In this document: positions 36,716 through 44,736 of the stretch, piece after piece | How positions within the stretch are numbered: the stretch's first letter is position 1 | How the letters are laid out: each line of letters starts with the position of its first letter | From: Leisingera thetidis | Lineage (GTDB): Bacteria; Pseudomonadota; Alphaproteobacteria; Rhodobacterales; Rhodobacteraceae | Reading direction: 5' to 3' | DNA length: 64,000 bases | Assembly: GCF_025857195.1 (NCBI RefSeq) | Contig: NZ_CP109787.1 | Location: forward strand, 3,537,001-3,601,000 | Notes under the pieces: generated by a model | What the model saw: the letters and a program-made list of their open reading frames with translations, nothing else | Databases searched by the model: none | What the model was told of the DNA's origin: nothing | Position numbers and translations under genes: made by a program

Positions 36716-38176
36716 CTACTGCCGCCGGTTCCGGGCCGCTTCCAGCTTGCCTTCCCGCAGCGGTTCGGGCGACAGCATCAGTACCGATCCGCCCTCGATC
36801 CGGCGCACTTCGAAGCCATCGCCCTGCAAACCCGCAAGCATTTCCTCCGGCAGATTTGCGCAGTCCCCGGGCCGGCTCTCGCACATTACGATGTCCCGGC
36901 CGGTCAAGTGCTTCAATCTGAACGTAACGGATTGATCCTTTTGCAAATCTGACTTCTTGGCAGCTTGCAGGGACAGGTAAGTGCCTGTGACGTAAACCGG
37001 CCCTTCGCCCCCTGCCAGCTCCGCCGCCATTGCGCGGCTTACCCGGTGCCATTCGGAAAACAGATAGTGGGTCAGCCCTCCAAAAACCACATAGACAGCG
37101 GTCAGGGTGAACAGCAGATTGCGGCTCATCCGCGCCCGCCCGCTATCGCGGATTTCAACTGCCAGCAAGCCAATGAAAACGGCTCCGAAGATCCACAGGA
37201 AGCCGCCGGAGCGCACCGGCATGTCTATCCCGCTGCGGATGACTTGCAGACAGATCAGCGCCAGCCCCATGCCGGCCCCGGACAGTATGTAGAGCGCGCG
37301 CCATTTGTCCCGCCGCATCACCGACAAGACGGCACCAGCGAGCAGCGCCGCTTGCAGCAGGGCCAGCGCCTCGTTGTTGTAGGAGCCTTTCTGTATCAGG
37401 CTGACCATGAACCGCCAGGCCAGTTTCGAATTCTCCAGCGCCGAGGCCAAATCATGCGCCGGGCTGGGATTGCGCCATTCTGCCATTGGCACCCCGAACA
37501 CCCCGTGCACGGCATAGTTCAGCGAATAGATCGCCAGCATCCCCAGGGCAAAACTCGCGATGAACAGCGCCAGCAGCCCCGCCAGGTCCCTGGCCGAACG
37601 GGCGACTCCGGCCCGGGTCAGGCTCAGTCCCAGGATCAGGAACGGATAAGTGGTATAGGCCATCAGCGAGGCAGGCACAAAGACCAGCATCAGCCAGCGG
37701 CAGGTCCGCTCGCTCAGCCGGGTGGCCAGCCAGGCATAAAGCGCCACAATTGCTAGCCCCGGGATCAGTGTGTTGAACCACATCGAGATCAGCACCCAAG
37801 GCAGGCTGAGGCCGGCAATCAGCGCCACCATCACCCGCTGCCAAACCTCCGTCTCCCGGCCAAAAGCGTTGTGTACCAAGCAGCCCAGGTAGACCGCCCA
37901 CAACAGCTGGTAGACCAGGAAATTCAGCCAGGCCGGTGTTACAAAACCACGCAGATGCCACAGGTAGTTGACCCAGCGCCCCTCGGTCAGGGTTTTTGCG
38001 TAAAACAGCGCAGGATCCGCCAGCAGCGCCGGGTAATCGTCGTGCCGGATCATCGGGTCCGGCAGCTGAAACAGCGCCGTCAGCAGCAGCATCGCAAAGA
38101 CCGCAGCCACCGTGACCGGCAGCTGCGGCAGGGCGCGCTGCTGGGCAACGGGCCTGCTGGCGGAGGCCAGTGTCAT
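36716..38176 (-). CDS. GtrII-like membrane glucosyltransferase (last gene of gtr cassette)
   Basis: 486 residues with about ten membrane helices and a C-terminal soluble tail. The early HDDYPALLADP acidic motif before the second helix resembles the GtrII/Glucos_trans_II family. Those proteins transfer a glucosyl unit from a lipid carrier to O-antigen on the periplasmic face. It is preceded by GT2, GtrA and methyltransferase genes. The sugar and target are unknown; a general GT-C membrane protein is the alternative. Confidence 0.72.
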   Translation of the reverse strand: MTLASASRPVAQQRALPQLPVTVAAVFAMLLLTALFQLPDPMIRHDDYPALLADPALFYAKTLTEGRWVNYLWHLRGFVTPAWLNFLVYQLLWAVYLGCLVHNAFGRETEVWQRVMVALIAGLSLPWVLISMWFNTLIPGLAIVALYAWLATRLSERTCRWLMLVFVPASLMAYTTYPFLILGLSLTRAGVARSARDLAGLLALFIASFALGMLAIYSLNYAVHGVFGVPMAEWRNPSPAHDLASALENSKLAWRFMVSLIQKGSYNNEALALLQAALLAGAVLSVMRRDKWRALYILSGAGMGLALICLQVIRSGIDMPVRSGGFLWIFGAVFIGLLAVEIRDSGRARMSRNLLFTLTAVYVVFGGLTHYLFSEWHRVSRAMAAELAGGEGPVYVTGTYLSLQAAKKSDLQKDQSVTFRLKHLTGRDIVMCESRPGDCANLPEEMLAGLQGDGFEVRRIEGGSVLMLSPEPLREGKLEAARNRRQ

Positions 38177-38937
38177 CCCGCGGCCTCCTGCAGGCGGCGG
38201 GCCCGGCGCGCCAGCACCGCGGCACGGCCCTGGGCGATCTTTGTCACCATCGGCTGCGGCATCAGCGAGACCAGTCCGCGCCGCATCCGCCAGCCCAGGC
38301 TGCCCGCCAGCGGCACCTTCTGCCCGGCCGGGATTTCCGCTTCCAGCACCTCCTGCGGCAGCCCTTCACGGCCGGCGGCGTTGGCGTACAGCACGGTGTT
38401 GTAGCGGTACCAGGGCTCGACGCCCTCCATATGCTTCAGCCGGGGGCGGGCAAAGTCGAAGGCAGTGAAACCGTGCGCCGCAAACAACTCCTGCCAGAAC
38501 GACAGCGGCTTCTCGTTGATATGGAACTCGCCCCCCTGCCCCGGCACTGCGGCCGAGAACAGCACCCGGTCGGCATGACGCGTCAGGCTGCCGACCAGCT
38601 TCTCAGAGGCCGCCTCGGGCAGGTGCTCGCCCACCTCCAGGCTTTGCGCCAGATCGAACTTGCGGCCCAGGTCAAAAGGTTTGGTCAGGTCGGCAGCGTG
38701 GAACTGCGCGCACGGGATCGCCAGCCGGCCGCGGTCGACATAATCGCCATCGACCCCGGCCACGTCCCGCACACCCGCCTTGATCCATTCGCTCAGCCAG
38801 ACACCGCGGCCGCTGCCCAGATCCAGCACGCTGCCCGCTTGCAGATGCGGCTGCACCACCGAAATCATCGCCTGCGCCGAGGAGCGCGCGCCCTGGTCGA
38901 TATAGTCGTAAAACTCGTTGGAATAGATATGGGACAT
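38173..38937 (-). CDS. Class I SAM-dependent methyltransferase inside gtr cassette
   Basis: 254 residues. Motif I is VLDLGSGRGVWLSEW near residues 38-52 and an Asp lies at the end of strand 2 (AGVDGDYV). The stop overlaps the GtrII-like start as ATGA, so it is an integral cassette member. It may methylate the transferred sugar or the O-antigen end. Confidence 0.82.
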   Translation of the reverse strand: MSHIYSNEFYDYIDQGARSSAQAMISVVQPHLQAGSVLDLGSGRGVWLSEWIKAGVRDVAGVDGDYVDRGRLAIPCAQFHAADLTKPFDLGRKFDLAQSLEVGEHLPEAASEKLVGSLTRHADRVLFSAAVPGQGGEFHINEKPLSFWQELFAAHGFTAFDFARPRLKHMEGVEPWYRYNTVLYANAAGREGLPQEVLEAEIPAGQKVPLAGSLGWRMRRGLVSLMPQPMVTKIAQGRAAVLARRARRLQEAAG

Positions 38938-38955
38938 GATTGCTCCGATCTTTAT

Positions 38956-39342
38956 TCAGCCAGCCGCGGCATACACCCAGAGGCGGAAGATAATGAAATT
39001 CTGAACCGGCAGGATCACGGTGACGGCGGCGGCAGACAGCCAGTGCGCCCAGCCCAGCGCCGGGCCGATCACGCCGGTGATCAGCGCCGAGACGGCAAAG
39101 CCGGCAGCAATGGTGCAGGCAAAGCGCGCCATCTGGTCCGGCAGGCCCAGCGGGCGCCGGAAGGTCCACGCCGTCTGCAGAACGTATTGCACGGCCACCG
39201 CGGCGGCAAAGGCCAGCGCATTGGCCGGCGCCTGGGCCAGGCCCGCTGCCAGGAGGGCGGTGTAGCCCAGCACATACAGCCCCGCGACCGTGGCTCCCAC
39301 GACGGAAAACCGCAGGATCTGCCCCGCGTCCTTCATGCTCAC
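38956..39342 (-). CDS. GtrA family flippase-like membrane protein
   Basis: 128 residues with four predicted membrane helices and the GtrA opening FSVVGATVAGLYVLGY. GtrA proteins are thought to flip polyprenyl-phosphate-glucose across the inner membrane. Its ATG overlaps the GT2 stop as ATGA and it is followed after 18 bases by the methyltransferase. Confidence 0.86.
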   Translation of the reverse strand: MSMKDAGQILRFSVVGATVAGLYVLGYTALLAAGLAQAPANALAFAAAVAVQYVLQTAWTFRRPLGLPDQMARFACTIAAGFAVSALITGVIGPALGWAHWLSAAAVTVILPVQNFIIFRLWVYAAAG

Positions 39343-40316
39343 GACGCTTCCTTGCGAAGCGGCGCGGGCTCAATTTCCACGGGCTCCACAGAAGCGCGGT
39401 TGCCGGTTTCCTCCGACAGGAAATACATCGGCCGCTGTTTGCTCTCCATATAGAGCCGGCCGATATATTCCCCCATGATCCCGAGCGTCAGCAGCTGAAT
39501 GCCGGAGAAAAAGGAAATCGCCAGCAGCATCGACGCCCAGCCCGGCGCCGTGTTGTAGAGGATCAGCGACAGGAACACATACACCGCCATCAGGAAGGTC
39601 ACATAAAGGCTCAGGAACGCCAGCCGCGTCGCCATTTTCAGCGGCTTGGTGGAAAACCCGGTCAGCGCATCGGTGGCAAAGCGCAGCATCGCCCTGAACG
39701 GGTACTTGGTAACCCCGGCAACCCGCGCATCGCGCACATATTCCAGTCCGATTTGCTTGAACCCCGCCCAGGCGAACATGCCGCGGATGAACCGCGCCCG
39801 CTCCGGCATCGCCAGAACGGCCGCCAGCGCGCGGCGGCTGACCAGGCGGAAATCGCCGGTGTCCTTGGGGATATCCACATCCGACAGCGTGTTCAGGAAG
39901 CGGTAGAACAGAAAGGCGGTGGCCTTCTTGAACAGGGTCTCGCCCTGCCGCTCCGCCCGGCGCCCGTAAACCACGTCATAGCCGCGGTCCATCATCATCA
40001 TCATGTCGGGCAGGATCTCCGGCGGGTCCTGCAGGTCCGCATCCAGCATGAAGACCCGCGCGCCGCGCGCCGCCTCCAGCCCGGCGGTCAGCGCCACCTG
40101 ATGGCCGCGGTTGGCCGACAGGCGTATGCCCCGCACCACCGGGTGCTTGGCATGAGCCGCCTCGATGGCCGCCCAGGTGTCGTCGCTGGAGCCGTCATCC
40201 GCCAGAATGATCTCGGCGTCCTGCGCCCATGGTTCAATGGCCTGCACCAGCCGCTCCACCAGCAGGGGGACCGACTCTTCTTCGTTGTAGCAGGGCACAA
40301 CAACGGAAAGCTGCAC
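39339..40316 (-). CDS. GT2 polyprenyl-phosphate glycosyltransferase (GtrB/ArnC-like)
   Basis: 325 residues. The GT-A domain has SVVVPCYNEEESVPLL, DDGSSDD and DADLQDPPE. Two C-terminal membrane helices end in GEYIGRLYMESKQRP, as in GtrB and ArnC. It loads a sugar onto undecaprenyl phosphate. The start is taken as GTG 40316 at the conserved beginning, with GAGGG upstream. The frame is open to 40418, but that part is cysteine-rich and non-conserved and spans a CtrA-like box. Confidence 0.88.
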   Translation of the reverse strand: MQLSVVVPCYNEEESVPLLVERLVQAIEPWAQDAEIILADDGSSDDTWAAIEAAHAKHPVVRGIRLSANRGHQVALTAGLEAARGARVFMLDADLQDPPEILPDMMMMMDRGYDVVYGRRAERQGETLFKKATAFLFYRFLNTLSDVDIPKDTGDFRLVSRRALAAVLAMPERARFIRGMFAWAGFKQIGLEYVRDARVAGVTKYPFRAMLRFATDALTGFSTKPLKMATRLAFLSLYVTFLMAVYVFLSLILYNTAPGWASMLLAISFFSGIQLLTLGIMGEYIGRLYMESKQRPMYFLSEETGNRASVEPVEIEPAPLRKEAS

Positions 40317-40339
40317 TTTCTCGCCCTCTAGTCTGTTTG

Positions 40340-40356
40340 TTAACCGCTCGTTAACC
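40340..40356. promoter_or_regulatory. CtrA-like box TTAA-N7-TTAACC
   Basis: TTAACCGCTCGTTAACC matches the alphaproteobacterial CtrA recognition pattern TTAA-N7-TTAA exactly; read on the minus strand it also gives TTAA-N7-TTAAC. It lies 24 bases upstream of the GT2 start. This is close, so it may repress or the transcript may be nearly leaderless. The remainder of 40317-40518 shows no gene. Confidence 0.5.
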
Positions 40357-40518
40357 ACGATACTGGCCGATCCGGCACAGCAAGGGCAACGGCAGCCCGC
40401 TGAGAGCTGAATTTGCAATCAAATGGTTAAGGGCCTGTGTGCTTTGGGTAACGCACTATGTCAAAACCAAGGCAAATGCGGACGAATTGCCGAAAATCCG
40501 CCCGCATCCCGCCCCGGT

Positions 40519-42504
40519 CTACAGCACGCCGCGGGGAATCGTTTCCTGCCATTCCCTGACGAGCACCAGGTCTTTGCCGGCGCCCTCATACGCGGTCGCC
40601 TTGCGCCAGAGGTAGAAGTTCTCCCTGTCACAAGTCACCCTGTTTTCGGTATCGATCGAAACCTGCCAGCCGCCGCGCTCGAACTCGAAGGTCCAGTTGC
40701 TGGCAAAGGCAGCCGTGGCCGGGTCATCCGGATGGACTTCGTAATGCATGGTGACATGGCTGCCCACGCACATGCCGTGATGGGGATCCACCGCCTTGCC
40801 GTAGTCGTCAAAGGTATCCAGCACCAGCGCGCCGTCCTCACGGGCCCAGGTTCTGGAGGTACCGCCGGCCGCGCGCAATTGCTCTGCCTGCAGCACCGGA
40901 TAGTCCCGCGGCGCGCCGGGGTTCTGCGGCTCGATCTCTTCTGCAGCCCGCCGTTCCGGAAGCACCAGCGCGCACCCCTCCAGATGCAGGCTGACCTCCG
41001 CCGCCTCCGGCGCGGGCCAGACAATCGGCCAGTACGACGTTGACAGCGCCAGCCGCAGCTTGTGGCCCGGCTTCAGGCGGTGGGCGCATTCGTTCAGCTC
41101 GATCTCCGCTTCATAGCGTTCACCCGGCACCAGCTCCTCCGGCGCCTCGAAACCGTTGCGGCAAGTCAGATTCAGCGGCCGGTAAGTGATCCGCTGCGAC
41201 ACGCCCTCGGGCGATACATCGCAGAGCCGCGCAACCAGCTGCGCTACCGGCTTGTCGGCGCTGAAAGCAATCTTGACCCGCGGGCGTCCCAGCAGCTCCA
41301 GCGGCTCCGCCAAGGGGATAGTGTCGAAACAGGCCGACAGCTTGTCATCCGCCGCCTGGTCGCCCGCTAGCTCATTGTCAAACCGCATCCCTGGACAGAA
41401 ATAGCCGGAAGCCTGCCCCACCGTGGCGGGATTGCTGACTGCCGATACCCCTTGCCCGGGCGTTTCCGCAAGCACTCCCGCGCCCAGATGCATCACCCGC
41501 TCCCGCACGTTGGGCGAGGGCCAGTTTGCCTCTGCCACCCAGCGCCCCCGGCGCGGCTTGTTCTGCATGGACGGGTTGAAATGCTCCTGCATGTAGACGC
41601 GGTAATCCGGAAGGTCTTCGGCACCGGTCTCCTCGCCCTTCAGCCATTTGCCGAACCAGGCCAGCACCTCGCCATGAAAATCCGCCGGGTCCAGCTTGGC
41701 AATATGGGCATAGCGGTGCTCCCACGGGCCGATCATCGCCTTGGCGGGCACAGTCAGGTTTGCCGCCAGCGCGGGCGGCGCGTTCACATAGGCATCTGCC
41801 CAGCCGGTGATTGCCAGCACCGGCGCCTGGATCGCGGGCCAGTCCTCGCAGACCGACCCGTGTTTCCAGAAATCCCCCCGGGTCTGGTGCCGCAGCCAAT
41901 CGGCAGCCATGAAGGGCATCTCCTCAATCCGCCTGATCCAGTCCGCGCGCCAGTCCGGCCGGTGCTCCGGGTCCGCCGGGCGGGACTGATAGGCAAACAT
42001 CTGGCTGCCCCAGTTGGCATTGTCGCTCAGCAGGCAGCCGCCCATGTAGTGGATATCATCGGCATAGCGGTCCACGGTCGAGGCAACCGACACCACAGCC
42101 TTCAAGGCTTCCGGACGGCGGAAAGCCAGCTGCAGCCCGTTGAAGCCGCCCCAGCTGATCCCGATCATGCCGATATTGCCGTCGCACCACTCCTGCGCTG
42201 CAATCCAGGCCAGCACCGCCTCGCCGTCGCTCAGCTCCTGCTCGGAGTATTCATCGTCAAACACCCCCTCGCTGTCGCCGGTGCCCGCAATGTCCACCCG
42301 GATGCAGGCATAACCCGCGGCGGCAAAGACTGGATGCGTGGTCTCATCGCGCGGCGCTGTGCCGTCGCGCTTGCGGTAGGGCAGATATTCGAGAATTGCC
42401 GGAAACGGCCCCTCCCCTTCGGGCATCCACATACGCGCCGACAGTTTGCGCCCGTCCGGCAGGGGGATCCATGTATTCTCGATGATGCTGTATGCGCCAG
42501 CCAT
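40519..42504 (-). CDS. CocE/NonD family alpha/beta hydrolase
   Basis: 661 residues. An N-terminal X-Pro dipeptidyl-peptidase-like hydrolase domain has nucleophile motif GISWGG (Ser 117). The C-terminal jelly-roll domain is of the CocE/PepX type. It probably hydrolyses an ester or amide of unknown identity in the cytoplasm; no signal peptide is seen. The start is ATG 42504 with AAGGA eight bases upstream. It is divergent from the helix-turn-helix regulator over a gap with repeated motifs. Confidence 0.86.
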   Translation of the reverse strand: MAGAYSIIENTWIPLPDGRKLSARMWMPEGEGPFPAILEYLPYRKRDGTAPRDETTHPVFAAAGYACIRVDIAGTGDSEGVFDDEYSEQELSDGEAVLAWIAAQEWCDGNIGMIGISWGGFNGLQLAFRRPEALKAVVSVASTVDRYADDIHYMGGCLLSDNANWGSQMFAYQSRPADPEHRPDWRADWIRRIEEMPFMAADWLRHQTRGDFWKHGSVCEDWPAIQAPVLAITGWADAYVNAPPALAANLTVPAKAMIGPWEHRYAHIAKLDPADFHGEVLAWFGKWLKGEETGAEDLPDYRVYMQEHFNPSMQNKPRRGRWVAEANWPSPNVRERVMHLGAGVLAETPGQGVSAVSNPATVGQASGYFCPGMRFDNELAGDQAADDKLSACFDTIPLAEPLELLGRPRVKIAFSADKPVAQLVARLCDVSPEGVSQRITYRPLNLTCRNGFEAPEELVPGERYEAEIELNECAHRLKPGHKLRLALSTSYWPIVWPAPEAAEVSLHLEGCALVLPERRAAEEIEPQNPGAPRDYPVLQAEQLRAAGGTSRTWAREDGALVLDTFDDYGKAVDPHHGMCVGSHVTMHYEVHPDDPATAAFASNWTFEFERGGWQVSIDTENRVTCDRENFYLWRKATAYEGAGKDLVLVREWQETIPRGVL

Positions 42505-42580
42505 TTGCGGTGTCCTTTGTCGTGTCCGGGTCAACCCGTCGGGGGCACTGTTGCCAGACCGGCGCTGCGTGAAAAGTCAG

Positions 42581-42612
42581 CACTTGTACGCAAGTGTAAG
42601 CGATTGTACGCA
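42581..42612. promoter_or_regulatory. Twin TTGTACGCA operator-like repeats
   Basis: Perfect palindrome CACTTGTACGCAAGTG at 42581-42596 and a second TTGTACGCA at 42604-42612. The TTGTACGCA cores start exactly 20 bases apart, about two helical turns. They lie between the divergent hydrolase and regulator genes, as expected for autoregulation by the 42645 product. Binding is inferred. Confidence 0.5.
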
Positions 42613-42644
42613 GTCCGGCAGCCACATAGTGAAAGTCCGTCCCG

Positions 42645-43451
42645 ATGACCGCAGATTTCTCCAGCAACCTGCGCAGGCTGTGCGCCGATACGGGCAGCAT
42701 CGCCCAGGTCTGCCGCGAAATCGGCATCAACCGGCAGCAGTTCAACCGTTATCTCAACGGCCATGGCCTGCCGTCGGCCCACAACCTCCACCGCATCGCC
42801 CGTTATTTCGGGCTGCAGGAAGAAGATCTGTTTGCCCCGCATCAGGACTTCCGCCGGCAGCGGGGGGCGGCGCAAGCGGTTTCGGCTCCGGCGCTCCAGT
42901 TCAGCAGCTTGTTCCGCGATCAGGCACGGCACCTGCGCCGCTTCATGGGGGTCTACCACGGCTATTTCCGCACCCCGACCTGGCCCGGCCGGATCGTGCG
43001 CTCCCTGATTTGGCTGCGCGCGCAGGACGGCTGCGCCGTCACCCACACGTTTGAACGCGCCACCGCCCGCGACGGCAGCATCCGCCAGCGCAGCCGCTAT
43101 GCCGGCATGGCGACGTTCCGCAACAACCGCATCTGCATGTATGAAGCGCCCCGCCGCGGCGGCGGCTACCTGTCGGAAACCGTGCTGATGCCTGCCCATC
43201 CGCAGCAGCTGTCCTATTTGCAGGGGCTGACCCTGGGAATCTCCGCAGGCCCCGGCCAGGCGCCTTTTTCCACCCCCACCGTCTGGGTCAGGATCAGCGA
43301 GAGAACCTCCGCCCGCGAAGCCCTGGCCGTCACCGGCGCCTACCCCGAGGCCAGCCCCCGCATTGACCCCAAGGTGCGGCGCCTGCTGGGAGAACAGCCG
43401 CCGCTAAGCGTGGACCCGGGCACGCCGGAACAAGGAGGGTCACGGGGCTGA
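42645..43451 (+). CDS. Helix-turn-helix transcriptional regulator
   Basis: 268 residues. The N-terminal XRE-type helix-turn-helix is at about residues 18-57 (IAQVCREIGINRQQFNRYLNG). It is followed by about 200 residues of a predicted sensor domain rich in aromatic and arginine residues that I do not recognise. Divergent placement suggests it controls the CocE-like hydrolase. Similar regulators are widespread in roseobacters, but the ligand is unknown. Confidence 0.8.
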   Translation: MTADFSSNLRRLCADTGSIAQVCREIGINRQQFNRYLNGHGLPSAHNLHRIARYFGLQEEDLFAPHQDFRRQRGAAQAVSAPALQFSSLFRDQARHLRRFMGVYHGYFRTPTWPGRIVRSLIWLRAQDGCAVTHTFERATARDGSIRQRSRYAGMATFRNNRICMYEAPRRGGGYLSETVLMPAHPQQLSYLQGLTLGISAGPGQAPFSTPTVWVRISERTSAREALAVTGAYPEASPRIDPKVRRLLGEQPPLSVDPGTPEQGGSRG

Positions 43452-43469
43452 CGCCCGCCAGCCGGCGCT

Positions 43470-44573
43470 CTACTCCGGCAGCTTCGGCGCCGTTTTCTCC
43501 AGCGCCAGTTCGGCGTCCGAGAATTTCCACGGCCCCCGCACCCCGGGCACGCCCTCGGGTGCTATCTGCATCTCCCGGTGCCTGATCTGCGGATCCTCAA
43601 AGGCCTGACCGATGGTGTTGATCGGCCCGGCCGGCACGGTTGCCGCTTCCAGCGCCGCCAGCAGCCCGGTCTGCGGCCACTGCGCCAGCGCCTCCTCCAG
43701 CATCACTGTCAGCACCCTGCGGTTGGCGACCCGCAGCTGGTTGGTCTGGAACCGCGCGTCCGCCTTGGCATCCGCCAGCCCCAGAACATCGCACAGGCGC
43801 TGGAACTGGCCGTCATTGCCCACCGCCAGGATCACGTGGCCGTCCTTTACCGCCAGCACCTGATAGGGCGCGATGTTCGGGTGGTCGTTGCCCAGCCGCA
43901 CCGGGTTTTCGCCGGTCGCCAGATAGTTCATCGCCTGATTGGCCAGAAGGGCGGTGGCGCAGTCCAGCAGCGACATGTCCAGATGCTGGCCGCGGCCGGT
44001 CCTGTGACGCTGCTCCACCGCCGCCAGGATACCGATCGTGCCATAAAGCCCGGTGACAATATCCGTGATCGCCACCCCGACTTTCTGCGGCTGGCCGTTC
44101 TGTTCGCCGGTGATCGACATAAGCCCGGACATGCCCTGCAGCAGGAAGTCATAGCCGGCCCGCGGCGCATATGGCCCGTCCTGGCCGAAACCGGTGACCG
44201 AGCAATAGATCAGCCGCGGATTGATCTTGCTGAGGCTCTCGTAATCCAGCCCGTATTTCTTCAGCCCGCCGACCTTGAAATTCTCGATCAGGATATCCGC
44301 GTCCCGGATCAGATCCAGCACAACCTGCCTGCCTTCTTCGGTGCGGAAATCCGCGGTCACGCAGTCCTTGCCCCGGTTGGCAGCGTAATAATACGCGGCG
44401 GTGGTGTCGCCCTCGCGCTCGATGAAGGGCGGGCCCCATTTGCGGGTGTCATCCCCGTCCGGGCTTTCCACCTTCACCACGTGGGCGCCCAGATCCGCCA
44501 GCGACTGGCCGATCCAGGGGCCCGCTAGGATTCGGGCCAATTCAACCACCTTGAGGCCTGCAAGCGGGGTCAT
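43470..44573 (-). CDS. CaiB/BaiF family III CoA-transferase
   Basis: 367 residues, normal length. It opens LAGLKVVELARILAGPWIGQ. The catalytic aspartate is Asp 171 in VGVAITDIVTGLYG, and NFKVGGLKKYGLDYE is the CoA-binding region. It moves CoA between two carboxylic acids. The start is ATG 44573 with AGGAG upstream. The gene is monocistronic as far as can be seen, so the substrates cannot be named. Confidence 0.88.
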   Translation of the reverse strand: MTPLAGLKVVELARILAGPWIGQSLADLGAHVVKVESPDGDDTRKWGPPFIEREGDTTAAYYYAANRGKDCVTADFRTEEGRQVVLDLIRDADILIENFKVGGLKKYGLDYESLSKINPRLIYCSVTGFGQDGPYAPRAGYDFLLQGMSGLMSITGEQNGQPQKVGVAITDIVTGLYGTIGILAAVEQRHRTGRGQHLDMSLLDCATALLANQAMNYLATGENPVRLGNDHPNIAPYQVLAVKDGHVILAVGNDGQFQRLCDVLGLADAKADARFQTNQLRVANRRVLTVMLEEALAQWPQTGLLAALEAATVPAGPINTIGQAFEDPQIRHREMQIAPEGVPGVRGPWKFSDAELALEKTAPKLPE

Positions 44574-44642
44574 GGGCACTCCTCCCTGTTGGTGCATTGA
44601 TCATTGCCGGTATGATTAGCCGCTGCGCCATCGCCCCGCAAG

Positions 44643-44654
44643 ATTTGATCAAAT
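44643..44654. promoter_or_regulatory. ATTTGATCAAAT palindrome upstream of CoA-transferase
   Basis: Perfect 12-base AT-rich palindrome 70-81 bases upstream of the CoA-transferase start, in the 163-base gap before the spermidine-synthase-like gene end. It is a possible operator or promoter element. Nothing else identifies a regulator. Confidence 0.25.
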
Positions 44655-44736
44655 TTTTCTTCAGGTCATTTGCACCCGTTGTGCGCCGCCGCAGAACACC
44701 TGTTTCGCCCGCCATTCCCCGTGCAGTCGTGCTGCC

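Noticed and set aside
36716-40316. Prophage origin of the gtr cassette
   Set aside because: No integrase, capsid, tail or attachment-site repeats are seen nearby; only the cassette type hints at phage ancestry.
40317-40418. Upstream extension of the GT2 gene
   Set aside because: Cysteine-rich, non-conserved, and it covers the CtrA-like box; the GTG at 40316 matches the family start.
41452-42648. 398-codon plus-strand frame opposite the CocE-like hydrolase
   Set aside because: Antisense shadow; the hydrolase has an intact catalytic motif and a proper ribosome-binding site.
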